This document shows positions 18,475 through 27,548 of a DNA stretch of 64,000 bases, piece by piece; position 1 is the first letter of the stretch, and each line of letters opens with the position of its first letter. The DNA comes from Hyphomicrobiales bacterium (GTDB lineage: Bacteria > Pseudomonadota > Alphaproteobacteria > Rhizobiales > Rhizobiaceae), in contig UCII01000001.1 of assembly GCA_900472485.1 (NCBI GenBank), positions 369,986 to 433,985 on the forward strand, written 5' to 3'. The notes under the pieces were generated by a model. It did no database searches and was not told where the DNA came from. It saw only the letters and a list, made by a program, of their open reading frames with translations. The position numbers and the translations under genes are program-made.

Positions 18475-18574
18475 GCCATGATCTGATCGGATTCGCGGGC
18501 AAGTTTCAACACTGATAATGTCTGCGTATAATTCCGCGCGATAAGGGCGTCTTACGCGCGGGTATGTTCGCTGG

Positions 18575-19555
18575 TTACGGCTTCGTCAGGTGTTTGCGGA
18601 AAAATGCAACGACTGCCGTATTGAATTGCTTATGAAATGTGACGCGATCGAACCCCGGAGCGTCAATGCAGGCATCGGATGATGGCCTTAATTCCGGGCA
18701 AGGCGTCAAAAACGACAGATGTACGGCATTGGGGACGATCCGGAAATCAGGCTTCTCTGGCAATAGGCGTGCAAGCGTTGCGACATTTTCGGGAGCTGCT
18801 CCACCACCCCCTCCGAGTTCCGAGCCCCAAAGCTGAAGCGGGACTTTGACATCTTTCACGCTATCTGCGGTCGGGAAGACGATGCTCAACGGGTCGGCTA
18901 CAACGACTGCCCTGATGCGAGGATCGTGGGTCAGTGATTGCGATGGCGGTTGTCGGGGAGGCTGAGCATGGCCCGCTGGGGGGCAGCCCGCCGCCTTCGG
19001 ATCTGAACAGCGTGGCGGCAGTTTGGTGAAATCCGGATCGGCTCCGGCAACGACGAGACCGGTATATCCGCCCAGGGAAAATCCGTAGAAGCCGATCTGC
19101 TGCGGATTGATTTTTCCGGCGTCGGGAGACGCATCAAGCATGAAGTCGACGGTGCGTTTGATATCGGTAGGTCGCTCGATCAATACGCCAGGACCGTTTG
19201 CCTGGCTCATGTCGGCATGGTTGGCGTGCGGATGATTGATGGCAACGACAATGAAGCCGGCGTCGGCAAGTGCTTCGGCGGTATCGTGATGGCCGAGATA
19301 CCAGCCGCCATAGCCATGCGAGACGATGATGAGTGGCAACTCCCCGCCTGCAATCGGACAATCCGGCGTTGCCGGAACTGCCAGGGCTCCGATCCTCACT
19401 TCTATCGGAGGGGTTGCGCAAGGAGACCACATGGCGGCATCGATCGCCGGGTTATCCGCATCACCTGGGATGCGGATGAATTTCAAACCTGCCGCATATC
19501 CCGATGGCGCGGCAAGAAAGAGCGTGGCCGCGAGGGCAAGGCTGAAGCGGATCAT
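18575..19555 (-). CDS. Secreted alpha/beta hydrolase (dienelactone hydrolase/PAF-AH-like)
   Basis: The 326-residue product carries a signal peptide (about 1-22, ending GYAA) and an alpha/beta-hydrolase domain. The oxyanion region is [12 protein letters not shown] (near 73-84), the nucleophile elbow is GFSLGG (near 158), and the catalytic His is probably in NAVHLSFL near the C terminus. Related proteins are plasma PAF-acetylhydrolase-like or dienelactone-hydrolase-like esterases. It should cleave an ester in the periplasm. The proline/glycine-rich insertion near residues 195-215 is a likely surface loop. It is divergent from the PadR module. Confidence 0.8.
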   Translation of the reverse strand: MIRFSLALAATLFLAAPSGYAAGLKFIRIPGDADNPAIDAAMWSPCATPPIEVRIGALAVPATPDCPIAGGELPLIIVSHGYGGWYLGHHDTAEALADAGFIVVAINHPHANHADMSQANGPGVLIERPTDIKRTVDFMLDASPDAGKINPQQIGFYGFSLGGYTGLVVAGADPDFTKLPPRCSDPKAAGCPPAGHAQPPRQPPSQSLTHDPRIRAVVVADPLSIVFPTADSVKDVKVPLQLWGSELGGGGGAAPENVATLARLLPEKPDFRIVPNAVHLSFLTPCPELRPSSDACIDAPGFDRVTFHKQFNTAVVAFFRKHLTKP

Positions 19556-19675
19556 GACAACTGCTCCATTTAACCAGAGATGTACGCTGCACGATGGGCT
19601 GCGATGGCAGGGAGCGTCGGTCCATAGGCCAGACGGTGACGCGAAAGCGGCTTATGCCGGTTGTGAAAGCCATCG

Positions 19676-19700
19676 AGCTATCTTGCATAAACAGATAGCT
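19676..19700. promoter_or_regulatory. Candidate PadR operator
   Basis: AGCTATCT and AGATAGCT form a perfect 8-bp inverted repeat with a 9-base spacer, 32 bases before the PadR start. A TATATT at 19704-19709 could be the -10 box. PadR proteins usually bind such interrupted dyads at their own promoter. Confidence 0.6.
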
Positions 19701-19732
19701 TGTTATATTCGTTCTGTAAAGCTGAGGCGTTC

Positions 19733-20059
19733 ATGACTGACTCGATCCAAGTTCAATTGCGGAAGGGCGTGCTCGATCTTTGCGTCCTGGCCGTGCTCTC
19801 GCGGGGCGAAAGCTACGGCTATGAAATTGCGAGTACGCTGGTTGCGGCGGTCGGCATGGGCGAAGGAACGATCTACCCGCTGATGCGCAGGATGCAGAAT
19901 GACGGCCTAGTTGCAACCCGCATTGTCGAGTCGAGCAACGGGCCGCCGCGTAAATATTATCGGCTCACGCCGCTGGGGCGTTCGATTTTCGAAGCGCATC
20001 GCCGCGACTGGCGCTCGCTAGCAGGCTCCGTCGACAAGCTACTCGAGGATTTGCCATGA
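19733..20059 (+). CDS. PadR family transcriptional regulator
   Basis: This 108-residue protein is almost only a PadR winged helix: LRKGVLDLCVLAVLSRGESYGYEIA at the start, GEGTIYPLMRRMQNDGLVATR as recognition helix and wing, and the PRKYYRLTPLGR motif. GAGG precedes the ATG. Its stop overlaps the next start as ATGA. The set PadR-DUF1700-DUF2807 is a widespread module, often tied to envelope stress or heavy-metal or antibiotic response; the ligand is unknown. Confidence 0.9.
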   Translation: MTDSIQVQLRKGVLDLCVLAVLSRGESYGYEIASTLVAAVGMGEGTIYPLMRRMQNDGLVATRIVESSNGPPRKYYRLTPLGRSIFEAHRRDWRSLAGSVDKLLEDLP

Positions 20060-20628
20060 CCAGGGAAGCCTTTTTGCGCACGCTGAGATTGGGACTTGCA
20101 GGCCTGCCTCCTCACGAGGTCGATGACATCGTGGCCGACTATGCCGCTCATTTTGCCGAGTCCGAGGCCTCTGGTCGAAGCGAGGAGGAGGTTTCCGCCG
20201 CTCTCGGCGATCCCGCTAGGATTGCGCGAGAGCTGCGTGCGGATGTCGGATTGCGCCGCTTCGAGGCGCATTGGAGCGTGCCGAACCTGTTGGCTGCCAT
20301 GATGGCGCTGGCCGGCCTTGCCATCGTCGATATCTTCTTCCTGTTGCCTTTGCTGTTTGCGGCGATGTTCGTCACGCTCGGTCTTGCGATCGCATTGGTG
20401 GCCGTCGGCGCCGTTGGTATGAAGATCGTCGTTACGACCATACTGTTCCATATCGGCTTGCCTTCCGTCGGCATGCTGGCCCGTTTGCTGATCGGTGCCG
20501 GGCTGGTGAGCTGCTCCGTGGGCGGCGGCGCCTTGCTGCTGATGGGGCTGAGCTTGGGCATACGCATGCTTGGGCAATATGCCCGCCTGCACTTCCGCTT
20601 GGCGCAAGTGGACGAAGGTCGAGCTTGA
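20056..20628 (+). CDS. DUF1700 (HAAS-type) membrane protein
   Basis: The 190-residue protein has an N-terminal cytoplasmic domain (residues 1-70) with REAFLRTLRLGLAGLPPHEVDDIVADYAAHF and ALGDPARIARELRAD, the DUF1700/HAAS signature, followed by three or four membrane segments. HAAS-like domains pair with PadR regulators and are thought to sense or signal at the membrane. It is coupled to padR by an ATGA overlap. Confidence 0.85.
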   Translation: MTREAFLRTLRLGLAGLPPHEVDDIVADYAAHFAESEASGRSEEEVSAALGDPARIARELRADVGLRRFEAHWSVPNLLAAMMALAGLAIVDIFFLLPLLFAAMFVTLGLAIALVAVGAVGMKIVVTTILFHIGLPSVGMLARLLIGAGLVSCSVGGGALLLMGLSLGIRMLGQYARLHFRLAQVDEGRA

Positions 20629-20662
20629 GCGCTGGGCTGCACATCGTTGGAGGAAATGGACA

Positions 20663-21370
20663 ATGAACGGGAAATTGGCGACTGTCGCGACGACCGGACT
20701 GATTTGTGCATTCGTCTTTCTTGCGCTTGGCATCGGGCTTTCCGGGCCTGATTGGGCAAACGCAGGACATTGGTGGGGTAGTATGCAATCCAGTTGCGGA
20801 TCTGCTACATCCGGTAGCCGGCAGGTTATCCTGCCTTTCAGCTCCAATGGCAGCCTGGCGATCGATATTCCTGCTTCCGTGCAGTATCAGCCGGGCGGAA
20901 AGGCGGAGGCTGTCATCAGCGGCGACCCAGCTCTTCTCGACCATGTCAGGCTGCAGGGCGGCAGGCTGAGCCTGGATTGCAATCCGGGTTGGTCCAACTC
21001 CAAATTCGAGGTCAGCCTGTCGGGGCCGCTCGTCACCGATTGGAAGGTGCGCGGCAGCGGCGATCTGGCCTTGTCGCAGCTCGATCAGGACGACCTGCGC
21101 TTGAGCATATCGGGTAGCGGCAATGTTACCGCCACGGGCAGCGCGCGCACGGTCGACCTGGAGGTTTCCGGTTCCGGCACTGCCCGTCTCAAGGAGCTGA
21201 CCACTCAATCCGTGAAAATCCGCATTCGCGGCAGCGGTGATGCCGAGGTTGCCGCGGCTGCGGATGCGGACGTATCGATCAGCGGCAGCGGCAATATCGA
21301 ATTGTATGGGCACCCAGTGCTGCGGCGTTCCGAAATCAGAGGCAGCGGCCGTCTCGTGCAGGTGCCTTAA
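20663..21370 (+). CDS. DUF2807 (GIN-domain) exported protein
   Basis: The 235-residue protein has an N-terminal hydrophobic segment (about 8-27), then a region rich in short repeats of SGSG type (KVRGSGDLAL, SISGSGNVTA, EVSGSGTARL, RIRGSGDAEV, SISGSGNIEL). This is the beta-helix/GIN pattern of DUF2807 proteins, in which each repeat forms one turn. It is probably anchored in the membrane with the helix in the periplasm. GGAGG precedes the ATG. It ends the PadR module. Confidence 0.85.
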   Translation: MNGKLATVATTGLICAFVFLALGIGLSGPDWANAGHWWGSMQSSCGSATSGSRQVILPFSSNGSLAIDIPASVQYQPGGKAEAVISGDPALLDHVRLQGGRLSLDCNPGWSNSKFEVSLSGPLVTDWKVRGSGDLALSQLDQDDLRLSISGSGNVTATGSARTVDLEVSGSGTARLKELTTQSVKIRIRGSGDAEVAAAADADVSISGSGNIELYGHPVLRRSEIRGSGRLVQVP

Positions 21371-21453
21371 TCCACGGGGGGAAGCTCGGCCCGGTGCGAC
21401 GGTCTTTGCGCGGGGGGTCGGCCGATATCATGCGATCGCCTTGCTTTGAATGA

Positions 21454-21465
21454 TTCTCATGTTAA
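21454..21465 (-). promoter_or_regulatory. TTAACAYGNKAA-type site A (upstream of hpaR)
   Basis: On the minus strand this reads TTAACATGAGAA and lies inside an inverted repeat (TGATT...AATCA, 21451-21468), 27 bases before the hpaR start. It is one of four similar sites in front of units of the catabolic island. Autoregulation by HpaR is inferred. Confidence 0.45.
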
Positions 21466-21492
21466 TCAGTGAGGGCCATAATCGAAGCGAAC

Positions 21493-22023
21493 ATGCAAAA
21501 GATGCAAAACAAAACAGACAGTGATGTAAGGCCGCGCGCTGAGCCTGAAACCACGGCGACACAATCCAAGCGGCCGTTGCGCGATCGCCGCCGCTCGCTA
21601 GCGATCGGACTTCTGCGCGCCCGTGAAGCGGTCATGAGCCATTTCAGGCCGATCCTGGCGGCGCATGATGTGACGGAGCAGCAATGGCGTGTCATTCGCG
21701 TTCTCTATGAGGGCGGCAAGCTCGATGCCACGGAACTTGCAGACAAGGCATCCATCCTGGCGCCAAGCCTTACGCGCATGATCCGCGCGCTCGAGGAGCG
21801 CGGCTTCATCACCAAGCACAAAGACAGCGCCGATGGTCGCAGGGTGTTACTGCAGATCACCCCGGCAGGGCAGGCGATCGTCGAGGATGTCATGCCGGAG
21901 AGCCAGAAAGTCTATGCCGATATCGATGCCCGCTTCGGCGAGGAGAGGGTGGAGAAGCTCCTCGATATGCTGGAGGAACTTGCCTCGCTGAAGTTGGAGA
22001 ATGGCCCAATCGGTGAGGAATGA
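21493..22023 (+). CDS. hpaR: HpaR, MarR family repressor of homoprotocatechuate catabolism
   Basis: This 176-residue MarR protein closely follows enterobacterial HpaR after an extended 40-residue N terminus: SLAIGLLRAREAVMSHFRPI, then DVTEQQWRVIRVLYEGG, LAPSLTRMIRALEERGFI and the wing HKDSADGRRVLLQITPAG. HpaR represses the meta-pathway operon until 4-hydroxyphenylacetate or a derivative is present. The start is uncertain: ATGs at 21493 and 21502 and a GTG at 21469 are possible and none has a strong SD. It lies about 19 kb from the hpa operon but beside the other aromatic genes. Confidence 0.85.
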   Translation: MQKMQNKTDSDVRPRAEPETTATQSKRPLRDRRRSLAIGLLRAREAVMSHFRPILAAHDVTEQQWRVIRVLYEGGKLDATELADKASILAPSLTRMIRALEERGFITKHKDSADGRRVLLQITPAGQAIVEDVMPESQKVYADIDARFGEERVEKLLDMLEELASLKLENGPIGEE

Positions 22024-22041
22024 GACCTTTTCCCGATTTCG

Positions 22042-22053
22042 TTAATGTGTTAA
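22042..22053 (-). promoter_or_regulatory. TTAACAYGNKAA-type site B (hpaR/AraC gap)
   Basis: The minus strand reads TTAACACATTAA, nearly the same as the palindromic site before the hpa operon. It lies between hpaR and the FeaR-like gene. A separate 10-bp palindrome, TGACGCGTCA (22063-22072), follows and may be a binding site for another protein. Confidence 0.5.
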
Positions 22054-22121
22054 GTATTTGATTGACGCGTCAGAGGATCTGTAGCAGTCTTCCGCAGTGC
22101 TGACACTGTTGGGAGGCGGAG

Positions 22122-23099
22122 TTGGACCTGTTGCAAAATCGCAGTCTGGTTGACCGGACCTGGTCGCCGACGCCCTACGACCAGTGGGTTGATGACCTTC
22201 AGAGCATCTGCGGCAACTTCAATCCGCACACGGTGCAGCGTGGTGATAGCGTCATCGGCACGGCCAGCCGTATCGACGTCTGCGGCATGGAGTTCGCCCA
22301 TGTTTCCAATGATCTCGATTACGTCCACCGCGATTGGGATGACATTCGCCGCGACGCCAATGAGCACCTGTTCCTGATCCTGCAGCTGGAGGGCGTCTGC
22401 GGTGTCGAGCATTCCGGCCAGCAGAACATCCTCGATGTCGGTGAATGCATTCTCGTCGATTCGACGCGCCCGACGACCTTCTATTTCCGCGGACACTTCT
22501 CCAATCACCTGTCGCTGCATCTGCCCCGGCAGTTGATGTATTCGAACAGCAAGATCGATTTCGATGTTGCGCGCAAGCTCGAGGCGAGCGACCCGATGGC
22601 AATGATGCTGCGTGCATTGATCGCCAAGATGATGACCACGCCGGACAATGAAGCAGCTTCGCCCTATCTTCGCCAGCTGATGTTTGACACGACCCGCCAG
22701 GCATTCCTCTCCACGGGCGCCCAGACGGCAAGCCTGAATTCCCTGCATGAAAGCGCCAGCAAGCGGATGCAGATGGTCGATATCCTCATCGACAAGCATC
22801 TGACCGATAGCGACCTCAGCGCCAAATGGCTGGCGACACGGCTCGGCATTTCGATCCGCACCCTGCAGCAGGATTTCCAGGGCATGGGCATGACCTGCAC
22901 GACAGTCATCCGCGACAAGCGACTGCGCTTTGCGCGGGAAAAGATCGAGCAGCTCAAGGAGCAGCGCAACCCGACGACGATAGCCGAAGTCGCCTATTCG
23001 GCGGGGTTCAATGACATTTCCTATTTCAATCGCAGCTTCAAGGAGCTGTTCGATTGTGCGCCGAGTGAGCTGCTGCGCGCCGCCGAGCCGGCTTCATAG
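22122..23099 (+). CDS. AraC family regulator, FeaR-like
   Basis: The 325-residue protein has an AraC-binding-like N-terminal domain (EHLFLILQLEGVCGVEHSGQ, DSTRPTTFYF) and a C-terminal double helix-turn-helix (LGISIRTLQQDFQ and AYSAGFNDISYFNRSFKELF). This is the domain layout of FeaR, the activator of phenylethylamine/tyramine catabolism in E. coli. It likely activates the adjacent aldehyde dehydrogenase and GMC genes. Translation probably starts at TTG because a strong GGGAGG lies 5 bases upstream and the next in-frame ATG would cut the sensor domain. Confidence 0.85.
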   Translation: MDLLQNRSLVDRTWSPTPYDQWVDDLQSICGNFNPHTVQRGDSVIGTASRIDVCGMEFAHVSNDLDYVHRDWDDIRRDANEHLFLILQLEGVCGVEHSGQQNILDVGECILVDSTRPTTFYFRGHFSNHLSLHLPRQLMYSNSKIDFDVARKLEASDPMAMMLRALIAKMMTTPDNEAASPYLRQLMFDTTRQAFLSTGAQTASLNSLHESASKRMQMVDILIDKHLTDSDLSAKWLATRLGISIRTLQQDFQGMGMTCTTVIRDKRLRFAREKIEQLKEQRNPTTIAEVAYSAGFNDISYFNRSFKELFDCAPSELLRAAEPAS

Positions 23100-23100
23100 A

Positions 23101-23134
23101 TTGGACTGAAGCGCGTGACTGCGCTCCAGTCCAA
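23101..23134 (+). terminator. Hairpin after the FeaR-like gene
   Basis: TTGGACTG and CAGTCCAA form an 8-bp stem extended by AGCGC/GCGCT after one mismatch, directly after the regulator's stop codon. No U-run follows. It probably ends or attenuates transcription into the aldehyde dehydrogenase gene, which would then have its own promoter in 23135-23200. Confidence 0.5.
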
Positions 23135-23212
23135 GACGAGGCGCGTTTCTCCCCAAGACGGGTTTTAGGGCAAGGGCCATAGTCCTCTCGAAAGTCACGG
23201 GAGGAAAATGTC

Positions 23213-24619
23213 GTGAAGCAGTACACCCTGCTTATCGGTGGCGAACCTGTTGCCACATCTCATCATGCACCGGTGAAAAACCCGTCGAATGGTGACATCG
23301 TCGGCCATATGCCGCTCGCCAGCGAAGCGGATCTCGACCGCGCGGTTGCAGCGGCCGCCGAAGCCTTCAAGGGCTGGTCGCAGACCTCCAGCGAGGAGCG
23401 CGCTGCAGCCTGCCGCGCCGTCGCCGAAAAGATCACCAAGCACGGCGAGGAGCTTGCCCGGATCCTGACTCGCGAACAGGGCAAGCCGCTCAATGGTCTC
23501 GGCTCGCGCTTCGAGATTGGCGGCGCGCTCGCCTGGACGCGCCACACCGCCGAACTCGATTTGCCGATCGAGATCCTGCAGGACGACAATGAAGGCCGCG
23601 TCGAGCTGCATCGCAAGCCGGTCGGCGTCGTCGGTTCGATCACGCCCTGGAACTGGCCAGTGATGATCGCGTGCTGGCATATCGTTCCAGCGGTGCGCGC
23701 CGGCAACACCGTCGTTATCAAGCCGTCGCCCTTGACGCCGCTGTCGACAATCCGTCTCGTCGAAATCATGAACGAGGTTCTGCCGCCCGGCGTCGTCAAT
23801 GTCGTCACCGGCGAAAACAGCATTGGTGCCGCTCTTTCCGCCCATCCCGATATCGCCAAGATGACCTTCACCGGCTCGACGGAAACGGGCAAAAAGGTCA
23901 TGGCCTCGGCAGTCGCCACCTTGAAGCGGCTGACGCTGGAACTCGGCGGCAATGATGCCGGCATCGTCCTGCCCGATGCCGACCCCAAGGCTATCGTCGA
24001 AGGCCTCTTCTGGGGCGCCTTTGTCAACAACGGCCAGACCTGCGCGGCGTTGAAACGGCTCTATGTGCATGACAGCATCTATGAAGAGGTGTGCCGCGGT
24101 CTTGCGGACTACGCTTCCAAGATCGTCGTCGGCGATGGGCTGGATGAGGCGAGCATCCTGGGACCAGTGCAAAACGAGATGCAGTTCGACAAGGTGCGCG
24201 AACTGGTCGAGGATGCGCGCGCCAATGGCGGCCGCATTCTGACCGGCGGCGCACCGATGGATCGCCCAGGCTATTTCTATCCGATCACGCTGGTCGCCGA
24301 TGTCGATCACGGTATCCGCCTGGTCGATGAAGAGCAGTTCGGCCCGGCCCTGCCCATCATCCGCTATAGCGACATCGACGAAGTGGTCGCGCGCGCCAAC
24401 CAGAACCCGGCCGGCCTCGGCGGTTCCGTCTGGTCCTCCGATGCCGAGAAGGCGAAGCGCTATGCGGTGCGGCTCGAATGCGGCTCGGTCTGGATCAATA
24501 AGCATGGCACGATCCAGCCGAATGCGCCCTTCGGCGGCGTCAAGCAGTCCGGTATCGGCGTCGAATTCGGCGCGGAAGGGCTGAAGGAATTCACGACAAT
24601 TCAGACGGTATTGAGCTGA
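23213..24619 (+). CDS. NAD(P)-dependent aldehyde dehydrogenase
   Basis: This 468-residue ALDH has the general-base Glu in LTLELGGNDAGIV (about 245) and the catalytic Cys in NNGQTCAALKRLYV (about 280), with GSTETGKKV for nucleotide binding. It should oxidise an aldehyde to an acid. Between a FeaR-like regulator and a GMC alcohol dehydrogenase, a plausible substrate is an arylacetaldehyde such as 4-hydroxyphenylacetaldehyde; this is inference. The start is GTG, 8 bases from GGGAGG; the ATG at 23208 leads to a stop after two codons. Confidence 0.88.
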   Translation: MKQYTLLIGGEPVATSHHAPVKNPSNGDIVGHMPLASEADLDRAVAAAAEAFKGWSQTSSEERAAACRAVAEKITKHGEELARILTREQGKPLNGLGSRFEIGGALAWTRHTAELDLPIEILQDDNEGRVELHRKPVGVVGSITPWNWPVMIACWHIVPAVRAGNTVVIKPSPLTPLSTIRLVEIMNEVLPPGVVNVVTGENSIGAALSAHPDIAKMTFTGSTETGKKVMASAVATLKRLTLELGGNDAGIVLPDADPKAIVEGLFWGAFVNNGQTCAALKRLYVHDSIYEEVCRGLADYASKIVVGDGLDEASILGPVQNEMQFDKVRELVEDARANGGRILTGGAPMDRPGYFYPITLVADVDHGIRLVDEEQFGPALPIIRYSDIDEVVARANQNPAGLGGSVWSSDAEKAKRYAVRLECGSVWINKHGTIQPNAPFGGVKQSGIGVEFGAEGLKEFTTIQTVLS

Positions 24620-24622
24620 GCC

Positions 24623-26218
24623 ATGACGACTTACGACTATATCATCGTTGGCGGCGGCTCCTCGGGCTGCGTGCTGGCAAACCGGCTTTCGGAAAACCCG
24701 GCGCACAAGGTGCTGCTGATCGAATCCGGGCGCCGGGACTCCGATCCCTGGATTCATATCCCAGCGACCTTTTTCAAGGTGCTGGGCAAGGGCATCGATA
24801 TTCATCCCTATGCCTCGAACCCTGACAAGGGTCTGAACGGGCGGCCGAGTATCGTGCCGCAAGGCAATGTGCTCGGCGGCGGCAGTTCCGTAAATGCGAT
24901 GATCTATATTCGCGGTCATCGCAACGACTATGACACGTGGTCGCAAATGGGCTGCCAGGGCTGGTCCTACGAGGATGTGCTGCCGGCTTTCCGTTCGCTG
25001 GAGAATAATGAGCGCCTGAACGGCCACTACCACGGCAAAAAGGGCGGTCTGCGCGTTTCGGACCCCCGTCATCGCCATCCTTTGAGTGAGGCCTTTATCA
25101 AGGCGGCGACCGAAATCGGCATTCCGCATAATGATGATTTCAACGGCGCGGATCAGGTTGGCGTCGGCTTCTATCAGAGCACGACCTATGGCGGCCGTCG
25201 CTGGAGTTCGGCCCAGGCCTTTTTGCGCGAGGCGGAGAAGCGACCGAACCTGTCCGTGCTGACCGAGCGCAAGGTCGGCCGTATCCTGTTCGAAGGGCAG
25301 AAAGCCGTCGGCGTCGAGCTGCTCGACGGCACGATGTTCAAGGCATCCCGCGAGATCGCGCTGACCGCGGGAGCCATCGCAACGCCGAAAATCCTGCAGC
25401 TCTCGGGTATCGGCGATGGCGAGCATCTTTCCTCGCTCGGCATCAAGGTCGTCGCTGACCTGCCGGGTGTCGGTGCCAATTATCAGGATCATCTCGAAGT
25501 GCCGGTTCAGGGCGAGACGCGCGAGCCGATCTCGATCCTCGGTCATGACAAGGGGCTGCGGGCCGCCGGTCACATGCTGCGCTATCTGACTTCGCATCGC
25601 GGCCTGTTGACGTCCAACGTCGTCGAATGCGGCGGTTTCGTCGATACATCGGGCACGGGTCAGCCGGATGTGCAATTCCACGTCCTGCCCGTTCTGATCG
25701 GCTTTGTCGATCGCGATCCGGAGCCAGGTCATGGTTTGAGTATCGGCCCATGCTATCTGCGGCCGCGCTCGCGTGGCTGGATACGATTGAAGAGCGCCGA
25801 TCCGACCGAACAGACGGATTTCAACGCCAATCTGCTTTCCGACCCAACCGATCTTGAAACCTTGGTGCGTGGCGTCGAAACGGCAATCCGCATCCTCGAT
25901 GCGCCGGCCCTTGCCAAACTGGTCAAGCGCCGCGTGCTGCCGAAGCCGGGCGTCGAGAAAGATCCCGAAGCGCTCCGCGATTACATTCGTCAGTCCTGCA
26001 AGACAGTGTTCCATCCGGCGGGAACGGCTCGCATGGGTCGGGCTGACGATCGCATGGCCGTCGTCGGGCCCGACCTGAAGGTGCGAGGGATCGAGGGGCT
26101 GCGGGTCTGCGACGCCTCCGTCATGCCGACCCTGGTATCCGGCAACACCAATGCGCCGACGATGATGATCGCGGCGAAGGCTGCGGCGTTGATGACTGGA
26201 AAGGCGATTTCCGGCTGA
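24623..26218 (+). CDS. GMC family FAD-dependent alcohol dehydrogenase
   Basis: The 531-residue protein has the FAD dinucleotide fold (YIIVGGGSSGCVLANRL, residues 6-22), GMC signature 1 (GNVLGGGSSVNAMIYIRGH, about 88-106), signature 2 (TAGAIATPKILQLSGIG, about 250-266) and the C-terminal His region (CKTVFHPAGTARMG). It oxidises an alcohol to an aldehyde, passing electrons to a quinone or acceptor. Three bases separate it from the aldehyde dehydrogenase, so the pair would convert alcohol to acid. Choline is possible, but the aromatic context suggests an aryl alcohol such as tyrosol. Confidence 0.88.
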   Translation: MTTYDYIIVGGGSSGCVLANRLSENPAHKVLLIESGRRDSDPWIHIPATFFKVLGKGIDIHPYASNPDKGLNGRPSIVPQGNVLGGGSSVNAMIYIRGHRNDYDTWSQMGCQGWSYEDVLPAFRSLENNERLNGHYHGKKGGLRVSDPRHRHPLSEAFIKAATEIGIPHNDDFNGADQVGVGFYQSTTYGGRRWSSAQAFLREAEKRPNLSVLTERKVGRILFEGQKAVGVELLDGTMFKASREIALTAGAIATPKILQLSGIGDGEHLSSLGIKVVADLPGVGANYQDHLEVPVQGETREPISILGHDKGLRAAGHMLRYLTSHRGLLTSNVVECGGFVDTSGTGQPDVQFHVLPVLIGFVDRDPEPGHGLSIGPCYLRPRSRGWIRLKSADPTEQTDFNANLLSDPTDLETLVRGVETAIRILDAPALAKLVKRRVLPKPGVEKDPEALRDYIRQSCKTVFHPAGTARMGRADDRMAVVGPDLKVRGIEGLRVCDASVMPTLVSGNTNAPTMMIAAKAAALMTGKAISG

Positions 26219-26277
26219 GCCGGACATCGGGAAAGCAAAGAGCCCGTGGGGAGCGGGACAACAAACTGGAGGAGACA

Positions 26278-27531
26278 ATGCCTATCAATCTGAGAGGGCT
26301 GGCAATCGGCCTTTTGCTGACGCTCGCATCGGCGTTCAGCGCGCATGCGGCCGCATCCTGCGGCGACAACACTGGCAAGCCGGCAACGGGTGAGCCGATC
26401 ATCATCGGCGCTATCACCGGCAAGACCGGGCCGGATGACTTTTCCAATTCCACCAAGGCGGCGAAGGCATATTTCGATTGCCTGAACGCCAATGGCGGCA
26501 TCAAGGGTCGGCCGGTCAAATATCTGGTCGAAGACGATCAGTGGAATCCGGAAATCGCCGCACAGCTCGCCGCAAAGCTGGTCAACGACGAGAAGGCCGT
26601 GCTGATGGTCGGCAATTCCAGCTATGTCGAGTGCGGCGCCAATGCCGATTTCTACAAGAAGTCCGGCATTTTGGTCGTTGCCGGCGTCGGCGTGCCGCGT
26701 GAATGCTATTTTGCTGCGAATTATGCGCCGACCAATGCCGGGCCGCGCGTCTCGATGCTCGGCGCCATGGGCTATGCGCTCGACAAGCTGAATGCGAAGT
26801 CCGTCGTCTGTATCGGTCCCAACATCCCGAATGTCGGCACTTGGTCCTGCGATGGCGTCATGCTGCTCGCCAAGGAAAAGGGCTTCGCCGCCCAGACGAT
26901 CCTTATGGATCCAGGTTCCGCTGACGCCACATCGATCATCCTGCAAGCGGCGGCAAGCAAGCCGGATGTCATCGTGCTTGGCCTGTCGAAGGGCGTGGCC
27001 GTGCCACTGCTGACGGCTGCCGAAGAGCAGGGCCTCAACCAGACAATCACCTTCCTCAGCGCCGCCTCTGCCTATGATCTCTCTGTTCCCACCACCATCG
27101 GTTCGGGTTGGGACGGAAAATTCTATGTCAACATGGAATTCAACGATCTGAACGCGCAGACGCCGGACAATCAGAATTGGCTCGCAGTCATGGATCAGTA
27201 CGGCCAGAAGTCCGATCCGCGCGATACCTTCGCCCAGGCCGGCTATCTCGCAGCTCGCATCGCCGAGAAGGCATTGAGGACGCTTGATCCTGCCAAGATC
27301 AACCGCGAGACCGCCTCTGCTGCCGTACGCGAAATCAAGGACTTCAAGAGCGATATCTTCTGCGCTCCCTGGTACTTCGGCGATGGCCAGCCGCGCCACA
27401 ACGCCAATTCGACGACGCGCATGGCCGTTGCCGAGCGTGGAAAGTGGAAGGTCGTTTCCGATTGCGTACCGTCCCCCGATCCTGAGCTGAAGGATATCCG
27501 CGCCTTCGAAAAGTCCGCCGGCATCAACTGA
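26278..27531 (+). CDS. ABC transporter substrate-binding protein, branched-chain amino acid type
   Basis: The 417-residue periplasmic protein has a signal peptide (about 1-24, ending AHAA) and the type I periplasmic-binding fold (PIIIGAITGKTGPDDFSN, ALDKLNAKSVVCIG, FAQAGYLAARIAEKAL). Such LivK-like proteins bind amino acids, but several import aromatic acids or amines. GGAGG precedes the ATG. It begins the LivHMGF-like transporter operon downstream of the alcohol and aldehyde dehydrogenases, so its ligand may be the pathway substrate. Confidence 0.88.
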   Translation: MPINLRGLAIGLLLTLASAFSAHAAASCGDNTGKPATGEPIIIGAITGKTGPDDFSNSTKAAKAYFDCLNANGGIKGRPVKYLVEDDQWNPEIAAQLAAKLVNDEKAVLMVGNSSYVECGANADFYKKSGILVVAGVGVPRECYFAANYAPTNAGPRVSMLGAMGYALDKLNAKSVVCIGPNIPNVGTWSCDGVMLLAKEKGFAAQTILMDPGSADATSIILQAAASKPDVIVLGLSKGVAVPLLTAAEEQGLNQTITFLSAASAYDLSVPTTIGSGWDGKFYVNMEFNDLNAQTPDNQNWLAVMDQYGQKSDPRDTFAQAGYLAARIAEKALRTLDPAKINRETASAAVREIKDFKSDIFCAPWYFGDGQPRHNANSTTRMAVAERGKWKVVSDCVPSPDPELKDIRAFEKSAGIN

Positions 27532-27548
27532 GCCCTGACGCTCGCCAT

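Noticed and set aside
23195-26278. Very long open frame on the minus strand (about 1027 codons)
   Set aside because: It lies antisense to the aldehyde dehydrogenase and GMC genes, which have clear catalytic motifs. The frame is open only because GC-rich codon bias removes stops from the complementary strand. It has no domain.
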